Assembly (NCBI GenBank): GCA_938036745.1
Contig: CALHWG010000058.1
Span: 1-10,853 of the forward strand
DNA: 10,853 nt
Reading direction: 5' to 3'
Source: an uncultured bacterium
Lineage (GTDB): Bacteria > Patescibacteriota > Saccharimonadia > Saccharimonadales > Saccharimonadaceae
The notes under the pieces: model-generated
Told to the model about the DNA's origin: nothing
The model's input: the letters and a program-made list of their open reading frames with translations, nothing else
Database searches by the model: none
In this document: in pieces, positions 1 through 7,755 of the stretch
Position numbering within the stretch: the first letter of the stretch is position 1
Layout: every line of letters starts with the position of its first letter
Made by a program: the position numbers and the translations under genes

Positions 1-318
<318 letters not shown>

Positions 319-516
319 TTTTATGTCCATATTCACTAAAATAATCTTGTATTATTGGCGTGAATGTGGTAGACTTAACTAGTGTTTGGTGATTATCAAA
401 GATAATCGCTAGTCAATCTAAAATCTTGGCATTACCAAAATAATACCAAGGACATCGAAACGAGGTTTTGGCTCACCGCTTAGGAATTTGTGGCGAGTTG
501 AAGCACAAAACCTTTT
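319..516 (+). other. 23S-5S internal transcribed spacer with tandem hairpins
   Basis: The spacer of about 198 nt contains no tRNA. It folds by eye into four consecutive hairpins. (1) 327-336 pairs with 360-369, ten pairs with one G-T, and has an inner AATAAT/ATTATT stem. (2) ACTAG at 378-382 pairs with CTAGT at 409-413, enclosing a perfect GATTATC/GATAATC stem at 391-407 with an AAA loop. (3) CTTGGCATTA at 425-434 pairs with TAATACCAAG at 441-450, with one mismatch. (4) AGGTTTTG at 463-470 pairs with CAAAACCT at 506-513, with inner pairing CTCACCGC/GTGGCGAG. These probably act as rRNA processing signals such as RNase III targets; that role is inferred. Confidence 0.75.
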
Positions 517-624
517 TTCGGTGCCCATGGCGCTGGGGAAACACCTGTTCTCATTCCGAACACAGAAGTTAAGCCCAGTAGCGGCGAGCATACTACGAAA
601 GTGGGAAAATAGCACGGTGCCGAA
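517..624 (+). rRNA. rrf: 5S ribosomal RNA
   Basis: The diagnostic 5S core CCGAACACAGAAGTTAAGCCC lies around 556-576. The ends close helix I: TTCGGTGCC at 517-525 pairs with GGTGCCGAA at 616-624, nine pairs including two G-T wobbles. Between them, CAGTAGCGGCGAGCATACT fits the loop A to helix IV region. The length of about 108 nt is clearly shorter than the usual 116-120 nt. The end of helix IV/V looks trimmed rather than the gene being broken, since both strands of helix I are present. It sits directly after the 23S spacer and is followed by a strong terminator, so it is the last gene of the rRNA operon. Precise ends could shift by 1-3 nt. Confidence 0.94.
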
Positions 625-628
625 TTAT

Positions 629-660
629 AAAAAACTCCTCCTAATCGGTGGAGTTTTTTC
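629..660 (+). terminator. Rho-independent terminator of the rRNA operon
   Basis: ACTCC at 634-638 and CC at 640-641 pair with GG at 647-648 and GGAGT at 650-654, with a T-T mismatch and a TAATC loop. The stem is extended by A/T pairs from the flanking A-run (629-634) and T-run (654-659). It lies five bases after 5S, as expected for the end of the rrn transcript, and before the dnaE promoter. Confidence 0.9.
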
Positions 661-673
661 GTATTGAGATTTG

Positions 674-703
674 TTGAAAAAATAATTGAGAGTATGATAT
701 AAT
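674..703 (+). promoter_or_regulatory. dnaE promoter (extended -10, leaderless)
   Basis: The -35 TTGAAA (674-679), an 18-bp spacer and -10 TATAAT (698-703) are present, with a TGA extended -10 just before the hexamer (695-697). Only 8 nt separate the -10 from the ATG at 712, so the predicted transcript starts 0-3 nt before the start codon. Confidence 0.78.
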
Positions 704-711
704 ATAAATAT

Positions 712-3700
712 ATGGAATTGGAGGAGGAAATAAAAACAACAAAAACTTTCGAAGAACTCGTTCCGAGTGATTTTGTGCATTTGCATACGCATACATATCA
801 CTCACTGCTTGATGGCTTAACTAAAATTGACGATTTGGTTGATAATGTTAAAGCGAGTGGGATGGAAGCTGTAGCTATAACTGATCATGGAACAATGTCT
901 GGTGCTATCGAATTTTTTAAAGAGGCGACTTCGAAAGGGGTTAAGCCTATTTTAGGAATTGAGGCTTATGTTGCAGCACGAACCAGATTTGATAGAGATC
1001 CAGCACATGACAAGCCACGTTATCACTTAGTCGTATTGGCGAGAAACCAAATTGGTTGGCAGAATTTATGTTCGCTTACAACCAAGGCTTGGGTTGAGGG
1101 GCAATATTATAAACCACGAATAGATCATGATATTATGGCTGAGCATTCAGAAGGTGTTATTTGCTTGAGTGGTTGTGCTGGTTCTGAAATTTCGGAATCC
1201 ATTCGGGCTGGAGATTTCGAAAAAGCAAAAGAACTTGCTAGCTGGTATAAATCGGTTTATGGTGAAGATTTTTATCTTGAATTACAAGACCATGGTCACC
1301 CAGAATGTCCCAATCACTGGGAGGTTCAAAAAGAAATCAATGATGGTCTATTTAGACTTCATGAAGAACTTGATATTCCAATGGTTGTAACTTGTGATTC
1401 GCACTATTTGACCCATGAGAATCAAGATGCACATGAAATCCTTCTTTGTGTCGGAACGGGTTCTTACTTAAATGACGAAAAGCGAATGAGCCTAAAAGAA
1501 TTTGACCTTTTTGTTACTGACCCGAGAGATATTATCAAGCGATGGGGAAAGGTTGACCCTGAAATCATTTTGAATACCAAAAGAATTGCAGAAAAAGTTA
1601 ATTTTGAGTTTGAATTTGGTAAAATTTTAATTCCAAAATTTCCACTTCCAGAAGGTGAAGAAAGTGAAAAAGGCTTTTTAGACAAGCTAGTTTTTCAAGG
1701 TTTAGGTGAAAGATATGCTGGAATTCCTGTTGATGAAGTGAAGAAAATGATGATTCCTGAAATTCGCGAGAAACTTTCGAAAGAAGTTATTGAACGAGTT
1801 GATATGGAGCTTAGCGTTCTTGATGGAATGGGTTATAATGGTTATTTCTTGATCGTGCAAGATTTTATTAACTGGGGAAAATCTCAAGGAATTGTTTTTG
1901 GGCCAGGGCGGGGTTCGGCTGCTGGTTCGATTATTGCTTATGCCCTACACATTACTGATCTTGATCCACTTGAATATGACTTACTTTTTGAAAGGTTTTT
2001 AAATCCTGATCGAATTTCGATGCCGGATATCGATGTTGACATTCAAGATACGCGTCGAAACGAGGTTATTCAATATTGTACTGATAAATATGGTATTGAT
2101 CGTGTGGCAAATATTGCGACTTTTGGTAAAATGATGGCGAAAAACGCCGTGCGAGATGTGGCGCGAGTTTTGGAGGTTCCGTATTCTGAAGCTGACCGTA
2201 TGGCTAAATTAGTTCCAGATCCAAACCAAGGTAGACACATACCACTTCGAGTTTCGCTCGAAAATGACCAAGATTTAAAGCATGAATATGAAACTAACCC
2301 AACTGCTAAAACTGTTTATGATTTTGCAATGCAGCTTGAAGGCACCATCCGAAACCACGGTGTTCATGCTTGTGGTGTTGTGATTGCACCAGACGATTTA
2401 GTGAAATATCTACCTCTTGAAATGGCACAAAAAGGTGTTGTGGCAACTCAAGTTCCGATGGGCCAGGTTGAAGATTTAGGTCTTTTAAAAATGGACTTTT
2501 TAGGCCTTAAAAACCTTTCAATTATTTCAACTGCACAAAAAATTGTCAAAAAAACATATGGTATCGATCTCGACCTTTCGAAACTTGGCCTTGATGATAA
2601 AAAGGCTTATGAATTATTAGCTCGTGGTGATTCAACTGGTGTTTTTCAGCTTGAATCCGCTGGAATGAAGCGATATCTGCGGGAACTTAAACCTTCAAAG
2701 TTTGAAGATATTATTGCCATGGTTGCACTTTATCGACCTGGGCCAATGAGCGAAATTCCAAAATTTATTGCTCGAAAACACGGTGAAGAGCCAGTTACTT
2801 ACTATGAAGACCATATGGAGAATGCTCTTAAAAATACTTATGGAATTTTGGTTTATCAGGAGCAGTTTATGCAGATTTCGAAGGAAGTTTGCGGATTTAC
2901 TGGTGGTCAGGCGGATACGCTTCGAAAGGCTGTGGGTAAAAAGAAAATCGACTTGATGAAGAAAATGAAGGGCGAATTTATTGAGGGAGCGGTAAAACAT
3001 TCTAATGCTGATCGAGGAAAGGTTGAAGCTTTCTGGGAACATTTGGAAGAATTCGCAAATTACTGTTTCAATAAGTCTCACGCCGCGTGCTATGGTCTAG
3101 TCGCTTATTGGACCGCCTATCTCAAAGCTCATTACCCAGATGCTTTTATGGCGGCGCTAATGACGGCTGACTCTGATGATACCGACCGTTTGGCGATTGA
3201 GATTGCCGAATGCCGTTCTATGGGAATTGAGGTTCTTGGTCCAGACGTAAATGAATCATTTAAGGATTTTGCGATTGTGCCGCACGAGAATAAAATTCGC
3301 TTTGGTCTTTTGGCAGTGAAGGCTGTTGGTGGTGGCGCAGTTGATGCGGTTTTAAATGCTCGAAAAGCTGGTGGAAAATTTACTTCAATTTTAGATTTTG
3401 CGAAACGTGTTAATGCTCGCCAATTCAATAAAAAGGCCTGGGATTCATTAATTATGACTGGGGCTTTTGACCAATTCGGAACTCGCTCGGATTTGCTTTT
3501 CAATCTTGAAAGAATCCAGGAATATGGTTCGAAATCTCAAAAAGAGGCACTTTCAGGGCAGACGGATTTGTTTGGCTTTGCTGGTGCTGAAGATATGCGG
3601 GTTGAATCATCAATTGAATTAATTAACGCGCCGAAACAGCACACCGATAAAGAGCGTCTAACTTGGGAGCGTGAACTTTTGGGGCTTTATGTTTCAGCGC

Positions 3701-4476
3701 ATCCACTCGACAGATATGTTAAATATTTCGAAGAGCAAACTCAGCCACTTTCACAGGTTCAACCGAATACTGATGGTCAAAAAGCGACTATCGGTGGAAT
3801 TGTGATTGATGTTCGAACGATTATAACGAAATCTGGAACAAAAATGGCGTTTGTGAAGATGGAAGACAAAACTTCTGAAGGTGAGGTGATTATTTTCCCG
3901 AATCTTTATTCTGAAATTAGCGAAAAGCTTAAAATTGATGCGGTTTTAAAAATTGAAGGAAAAATTTCCGCCCGCGACAGGGAAGGAAATTTGAAATCTG
4001 ATGCTCAGATCATAGCGGAAACAGTTTCAGTAATAACAGATGAGGAATTGGAAAATTATGAATCAACTGGCCGCAGAGCAGATGGCTTAAAGGCGAGAAA
4101 AGTTCCTCAAACAAAAACAGTTTCGCAAAAAGTTTCAAACACACAGAAAAAAGCATTTACTCCTAAAAATAATAGTGTGGTTTCGAATAAATCTTCAGAA
4201 AAGTCGACATCAAATCCGTCAAGATCAGTAGAAAACTATCAAGCCGAAAAAATACAAAGAGTCTTCGTGCATATTAAAAATCCAAGTGATCATGAATCAT
4301 TGCTTTCAGTGAAGAAGATATGTGGGAAATTCCCGGGTATGAGCGAGATAATTTTGGTTCTCGGCGAGGTTGAGAAATCTGCAATTCGAATGCCATTTAA
4401 AGTTGACTCAAACTCAGATTTACCAAAAGAGCTAGTGAGATTACTAGGCGAAGATTGCGTTGTTCTTAAGGACTAA
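712..4476 (+). CDS. dnaE: DNA polymerase III alpha subunit (DnaE1 type, with PHP domain)
   Basis: This is the replicative DNA polymerase of the C family, 1254 aa, somewhat longer than E. coli DnaE (1160). The N-terminal PHP domain (about residues 21-240) keeps metal-binding motifs: HLHTHT (H25, H27), LLDG (D34), ITDHG (D58, H59), GIEAY (E84), YH (H105) and CDSH (D229, H231). The palm carries GPGRGSAAGS (397-406), PDIDVD with catalytic D441 and D443, and KMDFLGL with the third aspartate D595. RPGPMSE, YQEQ and NKSHAACYG follow in the fingers region. A helix-hairpin-helix stretch and an OB fold (about 1025-1105) come next, then a Ser/Lys/Asn/Thr-rich linker (about 1118-1180) and a conserved C-terminal domain ending LLGEDCVVLKD. 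The start is the ATG 8 nt after the -10; there is no upstream Shine-Dalgarno site. It converges on eno. Confidence 0.98.
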   Translation: MELEEEIKTTKTFEELVPSDFVHLHTHTYHSLLDGLTKIDDLVDNVKASGMEAVAITDHGTMSGAIEFFKEATSKGVKPILGIEAYVAARTRFDRDPAHDKPRYHLVVLARNQIGWQNLCSLTTKAWVEGQYYKPRIDHDIMAEHSEGVICLSGCAGSEISESIRAGDFEKAKELASWYKSVYGEDFYLELQDHGHPECPNHWEVQKEINDGLFRLHEELDIPMVVTCDSHYLTHENQDAHEILLCVGTGSYLNDEKRMSLKEFDLFVTDPRDIIKRWGKVDPEIILNTKRIAEKVNFEFEFGKILIPKFPLPEGEESEKGFLDKLVFQGLGERYAGIPVDEVKKMMIPEIREKLSKEVIERVDMELSVLDGMGYNGYFLIVQDFINWGKSQGIVFGPGRGSAAGSIIAYALHITDLDPLEYDLLFERFLNPDRISMPDIDVDIQDTRRNEVIQYCTDKYGIDRVANIATFGKMMAKNAVRDVARVLEVPYSEADRMAKLVPDPNQGRHIPLRVSLENDQDLKHEYETNPTAKTVYDFAMQLEGTIRNHGVHACGVVIAPDDLVKYLPLEMAQKGVVATQVPMGQVEDLGLLKMDFLGLKNLSIISTAQKIVKKTYGIDLDLSKLGLDDKKAYELLARGDSTGVFQLESAGMKRYLRELKPSKFEDIIAMVALYRPGPMSEIPKFIARKHGEEPVTYYEDHMENALKNTYGILVYQEQFMQISKEVCGFTGGQADTLRKAVGKKKIDLMKKMKGEFIEGAVKHSNADRGKVEAFWEHLEEFANYCFNKSHAACYGLVAYWTAYLKAHYPDAFMAALMTADSDDTDRLAIEIAECRSMGIEVLGPDVNESFKDFAIVPHENKIRFGLLAVKAVGGGAVDAVLNARKAGGKFTSILDFAKRVNARQFNKKAWDSLIMTGAFDQFGTRSDLLFNLERIQEYGSKSQKEALSGQTDLFGFAGAEDMRVESSIELINAPKQHTDKERLTWERELLGLYVSAHPLDRYVKYFEEQTQPLSQVQPNTDGQKATIGGIVIDVRTIITKSGTKMAFVKMEDKTSEGEVIIFPNLYSEISEKLKIDAVLKIEGKISARDREGNLKSDAQIIAETVSVITDEELENYESTGRRADGLKARKVPQTKTVSQKVSNTQKKAFTPKNNSVVSNKSSEKSTSNPSRSVENYQAEKIQRVFVHIKNPSDHESLLSVKKICGKFPGMSEIILVLGEVEKSAIRMPFKVDSNSDLPKELVRLLGEDCVVLKD

Positions 4477-4485
4477 AATTAAAAT

Positions 4486-4515
4486 AAAATCTCCAGTTAG
4501 ACTCTGGAGATTTTT
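4486..4515. terminator. Bidirectional terminator between dnaE and eno
   Basis: AAAATCTCCAG (4486-4496), a 7-nt loop and CTGGAGATTTT (4504-4514) form a perfect 11-bp stem. It has a T-run on the right and an A-rich stretch on the left (4475-4489), so it can terminate both the rightward dnaE and the leftward eno transcripts. It begins 10 bases after the dnaE stop and 16 bases from the eno stop. Confidence 0.92.
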
Positions 4516-4530
4516 AATTGTTCTAAATTA

Positions 4531-5808
4531 TTATTTTTCGAAAGGTTTTGCAAGTTCAAGCTCTGGGTGAGCTTCTGCAATTCGCATTAATTCATTATAT
4601 TTTGCAACTCGATCAGTTCGTGAAAGTGAACCAGTTTTGATCTGCCCACAGCCCAATCCTACAGCTAAATGCGCAATTGTCACATCTTCAGTTTCACCTG
4701 AGCGGTGGCTCATGACAGTATTGTAACCGTTATTTTGTGCTAATTTTACAGCTTCGATTGTTTCCGCCAAAGATCCGATTTGATTTGGCTTAATAAGAAT
4801 TGCGTTTGCAACACCTAAATCAATTGATTTTTGGAGGAGTTTTGAATTTGTAACCATTAGGTCGTCACCAACAAGCTGAATTTTTGAACCAAGTTTTTCG
4901 GTAAGAATTTTCCATCCATCCCAGTCGTTTTCAGCTAGGCCGTCTTCAATTGAAACGAAAGGATATTTCGAAGTTAGATTTTCGTAAAATTTGATCATCT
5001 CTTCGCTTGAAAGAACTGCATTGTTGGCTTTTAGATCGTACTTTTCTTCTTTATAGAATTCACTTGAAGCTGGGTCTGAAGCAAAGGCGATATCTTTACC
5101 AAGTTCATATCCAGCGTCTTTAATAGCTTCTGAAATCAATTGAAGTGGTTCTTCGTTTCCGTTTTGAACTTTTGGAGCATAGCCACCTTCATCACCAACA
5201 GTTGTTGGGTAATTTTTAGATTTCAAAACTTTTGCTAAAGCGTGGAAAGTTTCTGCACCCATTTGAACCGCTTCGAAAATAGTTTTTGCACCAACTGGCA
5301 TAATCATGTACTCTTGAATATCAGTTGCCCAGCCAGCATGCGCGCCACCATTCATCACATTCATCATAGGAAGCGGAAGGTTTGGTGTTGAATTTGTTTT
5401 TTCGGCGATATATTGCCAAAGTTCTACACCTTTTGCATTTGCGACAGCTTTTGCAGTAGCAAGTGAAACCGCTAAAATTGCATTTGCTCCGAGGGAAGAT
5501 TTATTTTCTGTGCCATCAAGTTCAATCATGATGTTATCGATTGCCTCTTGATCTTCGGCGTTCTTGCCGATTAGGGCTTCATGAATTTGATTATTTACAG
5601 CTGAAACAGCTTTTGTTACAGCTTTTCCGCCAAAAGCTGAACCGCCATCACGAAGCTCAAGAGCTTCACCTGAACCTGTTGATGCTCCACTTGGAACCGC
5701 TGCTCGGCCAAAAGCTCCGTTTTCTAAAATTACATCCGCCTCAACTGTTGGGTTGCCACGGGAATCTAAAATTTGTCGTCCTTTAATATCTTTAATTGTG
5801 TATTCCAT
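4531..5808 (-). CDS. eno: Enolase (phosphopyruvate hydratase)
   Basis: Enolase interconverts 2-phosphoglycerate and phosphoenolpyruvate in glycolysis, in the cytoplasm, and needs magnesium. At 425 aa it has the usual length. The substrate loop SGASTG is at 40-45. NGGAHA with H157, GDEGGYAP with E207, catalytic K340 in [10 protein letters not shown] (the family signature), SHRSGETED (367-375) and KTGSLSR from K391 are all present. Metal ligands are D245, E288 (SIEDGL) and D315 (GDDL). The segment after NGGAHA reads [10 protein letters not shown] rather than the more common DNNVDIQEFM, a lineage variant that keeps the DIQE core. The ATG at 5808 is 6 nt from a -10 box on the minus strand, so translation is probably leaderless. 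It is transcribed alone, divergent from the PEGA-like gene and convergent with dnaE. Confidence 0.98.
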   Translation of the reverse strand: MEYTIKDIKGRQILDSRGNPTVEADVILENGAFGRAAVPSGASTGSGEALELRDGGSAFGGKAVTKAVSAVNNQIHEALIGKNAEDQEAIDNIMIELDGTENKSSLGANAILAVSLATAKAVANAKGVELWQYIAEKTNSTPNLPLPMMNVMNGGAHAGWATDIQEYMIMPVGAKTIFEAVQMGAETFHALAKVLKSKNYPTTVGDEGGYAPKVQNGNEEPLQLISEAIKDAGYELGKDIAFASDPASSEFYKEEKYDLKANNAVLSSEEMIKFYENLTSKYPFVSIEDGLAENDWDGWKILTEKLGSKIQLVGDDLMVTNSKLLQKSIDLGVANAILIKPNQIGSLAETIEAVKLAQNNGYNTVMSHRSGETEDVTIAHLAVGLGCGQIKTGSLSRTDRVAKYNELMRIAEAHPELELAKPFEK

Positions 5809-5814
5809 ATTCCC

Positions 5815-5843
5815 ATTTTAGCACCAAAAAAAGCCTTTCGCAA
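5815..5843 (-). promoter_or_regulatory. eno promoter (extended -10, leaderless)
   Basis: On the minus strand, -35 TTGCGA (5843-5838), a 17-bp spacer and -10 TAAAAT (5820-5815) are present, preceded by a TGC extended element. Six bases then lead to the ATG at 5808, which places the expected transcription start on the first base of the start codon. Confidence 0.75.
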
Positions 5844-5866
5844 GAGTTTTATCCCAAAAATATTAT

Positions 5867-5896
5867 TTGCTAAAAATAGCCAAACTATGGTATAAT
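5867..5896 (+). promoter_or_regulatory. Promoter of the PEGA-like gene (extended -10, leaderless)
   Basis: TTGCTA (5867-5872), an 18-bp spacer and TATAAT (5891-5896) with TGG before it are present. The ATG at 5906 lies 9 nt downstream. A short inverted repeat GCTA-AAAA-TAGC (5869-5880) overlaps the -35. The -35 boxes of this and the divergent eno promoter are 23 bp apart. Confidence 0.72.
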
Positions 5897-5905
5897 TATT
5901 TTAAT

Positions 5906-7360
5906 ATGAAGATTTCTCGAAGGAAGGAAAATGCACTCGTCTTCTTTAAAAACCTTGCGATGACGACAACTGTTTTTGGCATTGTTTTAATTTTAGTTTT
6001 CTTAACACAAGGCTGGCGGCTTGATGAAAAATTTGAAGTTCAACAAACTGGTTTAGTTCAATTTAATTCTTCAGTTTTGAATTCACTTAAAGAAATTGAC
6101 AAAAAAAAATTACCAGAAGGAACACCTACAAAAATACTCGCAAAACCAGGAAATCACGAATTTTCAATCTGGAAAGAAGGCTATAAAACTTGGTGGCGGC
6201 GTGCTGAAGTTAAAGTTGGTGAAATCTTATGGCTAAATTATGCAAGATTGATTCCAAAACAACTTAATGAAAAGAGCTTTTTAAATATTTTAAATTTAAA
6301 ATCTGCTCAAGTTTCACCAGATAAAAAGAAGATCTTTGCAATTTCTGAAGACAATAATGGCGAAGCGGCTTTTTGGTTAATTGATATTTCTTTAAGTGAG
6401 CCAAAAATCTCGAGAATTAATTTTAACTCGAATATTTTTGAGCGTGATTCGCAAAATAATAAGAGTATAAACCAAACCAATTTTTATAAAATTGCAGAAA
6501 ATTTACAATTTTCGAAAGCTTCAAACGATAATAAAAAAGCGCTCTTAAGTTTTAAAAATGGCAATAAACTTGAATGGCTTATCTTGAATTTTGAAAATCC
6601 AGATGAATCTATTAATTTAACTCAAAAATTCCATATTGATTTCTCGAAAATTATACCTTCAAATGATGAATTAACTAAACTTATTGGAATTTCCGGATCG
6701 GATTTAAGAGAAATCAATCTTTCGAATAGTACAATTTCTGCAGCAATTTTAAGTGATGTTGTTGATTTTGAACTTTATGATAAAGAGAATATTGTTTATG
6801 TTGAGAAAAAAACAACGAGTAATGATTTTTCGGTCGGTCTTCGAAAAAATGATAAAAATATTGAAATTGCAAAAAATATAAAAAATCAGCCAAAGGTTGC
6901 GATTGGGCGATATTATCGAGAGAGTTACGTTTATATTGGGCAAGATTCAAAAATTGATATTTATAAATCTGCTAGCTGGACAGAAAAAATGCATTTAACT
7001 AAAACTCTTAATTTGAAATTCTCGCCAGATTATTTAAAGCTAAATGGCGAATCTCGGATTCTAGTTGTAAAAAAGAGCAAAGATGTTTATTCTTTTGATA
7101 TTGAAACACGGAATGAATATCAGTTTTCGGTATCAAATGATGGTAAGATAAAATGGCTTGATGATTTTATTTTGGGTGATTTTGAAGGTGAAAAGATGGC
7201 AATTTATGATTTTGATGGAATGAATAAACAAATTCTTTCGCGGGCAGTTTCAAATCTTCCATTTACGCTTTCTAATGATAATAAATATATTTATAGTTTT
7301 GTTAAAAATGACTCTGGCGGATTTTCGATAAATCGTCTAAATATGACAACCGAAAATTAA
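5906..7360 (+). CDS. Membrane-anchored PEGA-like / beta-propeller-like protein
   Basis: This 484-aa protein has a basic N-terminus (MKISRRKENA) and one membrane segment at about residues 18-37 (AMTTTVFGIVLILVFLTQGW), so the rest probably lies outside the membrane. Residues about 45-117 resemble a PEGA domain: a segment with PGNHEFSIWKEGYKTWW and a following V-x-V-G turn matches the family's usual 'PG-h-x-I-x-GY' core. From about 118 on, repeated beta-strand blocks such as SAQVSPDKKKIFAIS followed by AFWLIDIS look like degenerate propeller (TolB/WD40-like) blades. The role is unknown; a cell-surface or envelope-binding protein is an inference. An in-frame TTG start at 5867 was rejected because it lies inside the -35 box; the ATG follows the -10 directly. 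Lysine, asparagine and isoleucine codons are abundant and A/T-rich. Confidence 0.8.
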   Translation: MKISRRKENALVFFKNLAMTTTVFGIVLILVFLTQGWRLDEKFEVQQTGLVQFNSSVLNSLKEIDKKKLPEGTPTKILAKPGNHEFSIWKEGYKTWWRRAEVKVGEILWLNYARLIPKQLNEKSFLNILNLKSAQVSPDKKKIFAISEDNNGEAAFWLIDISLSEPKISRINFNSNIFERDSQNNKSINQTNFYKIAENLQFSKASNDNKKALLSFKNGNKLEWLILNFENPDESINLTQKFHIDFSKIIPSNDELTKLIGISGSDLREINLSNSTISAAILSDVVDFELYDKENIVYVEKKTTSNDFSVGLRKNDKNIEIAKNIKNQPKVAIGRYYRESYVYIGQDSKIDIYKSASWTEKMHLTKTLNLKFSPDYLKLNGESRILVVKKSKDVYSFDIETRNEYQFSVSNDGKIKWLDDFILGDFEGEKMAIYDFDGMNKQILSRAVSNLPFTLSNDNKYIYSFVKNDSGGFSINRLNMTTEN

Positions 7361-7368
7361 AACTACAC

Positions 7369-7386
7369 TTTTCAAGCGCTTGAAAA
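7369..7386. promoter_or_regulatory. 18-bp perfect palindrome overlapping a -35 box (candidate operator)
   Basis: TTTTCAAGCGCTTGAAAA is a perfect inverted repeat with no central spacer. Its right half contains nearly all of the -35 hexamer TTGAAA (7380-7385). Neither strand has a T-run after it, so it is a poor terminator. A dimeric repressor bound here would block the polymerase, so an operator is the simplest reading. No regulator is encoded nearby that I recognise. Confidence 0.5.
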
Positions 7387-7408
7387 ACTGAGAATTATAT
7401 GGTAGAAT
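7380..7408 (+). promoter_or_regulatory. Promoter of the small unknown unit
   Basis: TTGAAA (7380-7385), a 17-bp spacer and TAGAAT (7403-7408), preceded by TGG, are present. Unlike the neighbouring promoters it is about 34 nt from the start codon, which leaves room for a leader of roughly 28 nt carrying a Shine-Dalgarno site. Confidence 0.75.
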
Positions 7409-7428
7409 ATAGATATCATAGTTCTTTT

Positions 7429-7435
7429 AGGAGGT
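7429..7435 (+). promoter_or_regulatory. Strong Shine-Dalgarno site
   Basis: AGGAGGT lies 7 nt before the ATG at 7443 and is the best ribosome binding site in the window. It fixes that start codon and sets this gene apart from the leaderless genes around it. Confidence 0.9.
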
Positions 7436-7442
7436 ACCAAAA

Positions 7443-7640
7443 ATGGTAGATTCAGATATGAAGAAGATTATTGGCGGTGAAAATTACGATTCATTTTGTC
7501 GGAAAGCTGACAATAATATGCACAGAACGAGCAAGGGAAATCCGGATAGTGGTGAGTATTTCTTTGTTCAGATTCGGTTGGAAAATCTTCAATCAATTAA
7601 GATTGTTCCGAACTTTATAGAAAAATTTGATGGATTGTAG
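7443..7640 (+). CDS. Small protein of unknown function (65 aa), possibly the N-terminal part of a frameshifted gene
   Basis: I do not recognise this protein. It has a charged N-terminal half (MVDSDMKKIIGGENYDSFC) and a beta-strand-like second half (GEYFFVQIRLENLQSIKIV). No signal peptide or membrane segment is visible, so it should be cytoplasmic. The start is secure: promoter, palindrome and a strong Shine-Dalgarno site all precede it. The stop TAG at 7638 falls inside a second open frame (+1 relative to this one) that runs on to 7746. That frame is closed just upstream by a TAG at 7618-7620, so any switch of frame must happen at 7621-7637, where there is an A5T3 run (7621-7628). Removing one A would give a single 100-aa protein ending just before the terminator at 7756. 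Real frameshift, sequencing error or two coupled small proteins are all possible. Confidence 0.7.
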   Translation: MVDSDMKKIIGGENYDSFCRKADNNMHRTSKGNPDSGEYFFVQIRLENLQSIKIVPNFIEKFDGL

Positions 7641-7746
7641 ATTTTCTGGCTGGACTTCAATCGATGGTCATTACATTTTTGTGAGTGGCCAATATGACGA
7701 ATCTTTTGCTAGCAGTTATATTGAACATATTGGCGACTATAAATAA
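7630..7746 (+). CDS. Overlapping downstream frame, 38 aa, or C-terminal part of a 100-aa gene
   Basis: This frame starts with an ATG that overlaps the end of the previous gene by 11 nt and encodes MDCRFSGWTSIDGHYIF followed by VSGQYDESFASSYIEHIGDYK. The sequence is mixed and protein-like, rich in Tyr, Ser and Asp. It ends with TAA just 9 bases before a terminator hairpin, as a genuine gene end would. No Shine-Dalgarno site precedes the ATG, so it would depend on translational coupling or on being fused to the upstream frame by a single-base change in the A5 run at 7621-7625. I do not recognise it. Confidence 0.5.
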   Translation: MDCRFSGWTSIDGHYIFVSGQYDESFASSYIEHIGDYK

Positions 7747-7755
7747 TATTCATCG

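Noticed and set aside
418..615. 65-codon open frame on the minus strand
   Set aside because: It crosses the 23S-5S spacer and most of 5S rRNA, has no promoter or ribosome site, and is explained by the rRNA.
5844..5866. Regulator binding site between the divergent eno and PEGA-like promoters
   Set aside because: Apart from a small GCTA/TAGC repeat at 5869-5880, no convincing dyad was seen.
5867..5905. TTG start giving 13 more residues to the PEGA-like protein
   Set aside because: The TTG is part of the -35 box and the extension reads through the -10 TATAAT; the ATG at 5906 fits the promoter and gives a normal basic N-terminus before the membrane segment.
7369..7390. Palindrome as terminator of the PEGA-like gene
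   Set aside because: There is no T-run on either strand after the stem, there is no loop in the perfect repeat, and it coincides with a -35 box; weak termination cannot be excluded.
7617..7640. Classical -1 programmed frameshift joining the two small frames
   Set aside because: The downstream frame is +1, not -1, and the zero-frame codons GAA AAA TTT do not form an X XXY YYZ heptamer.
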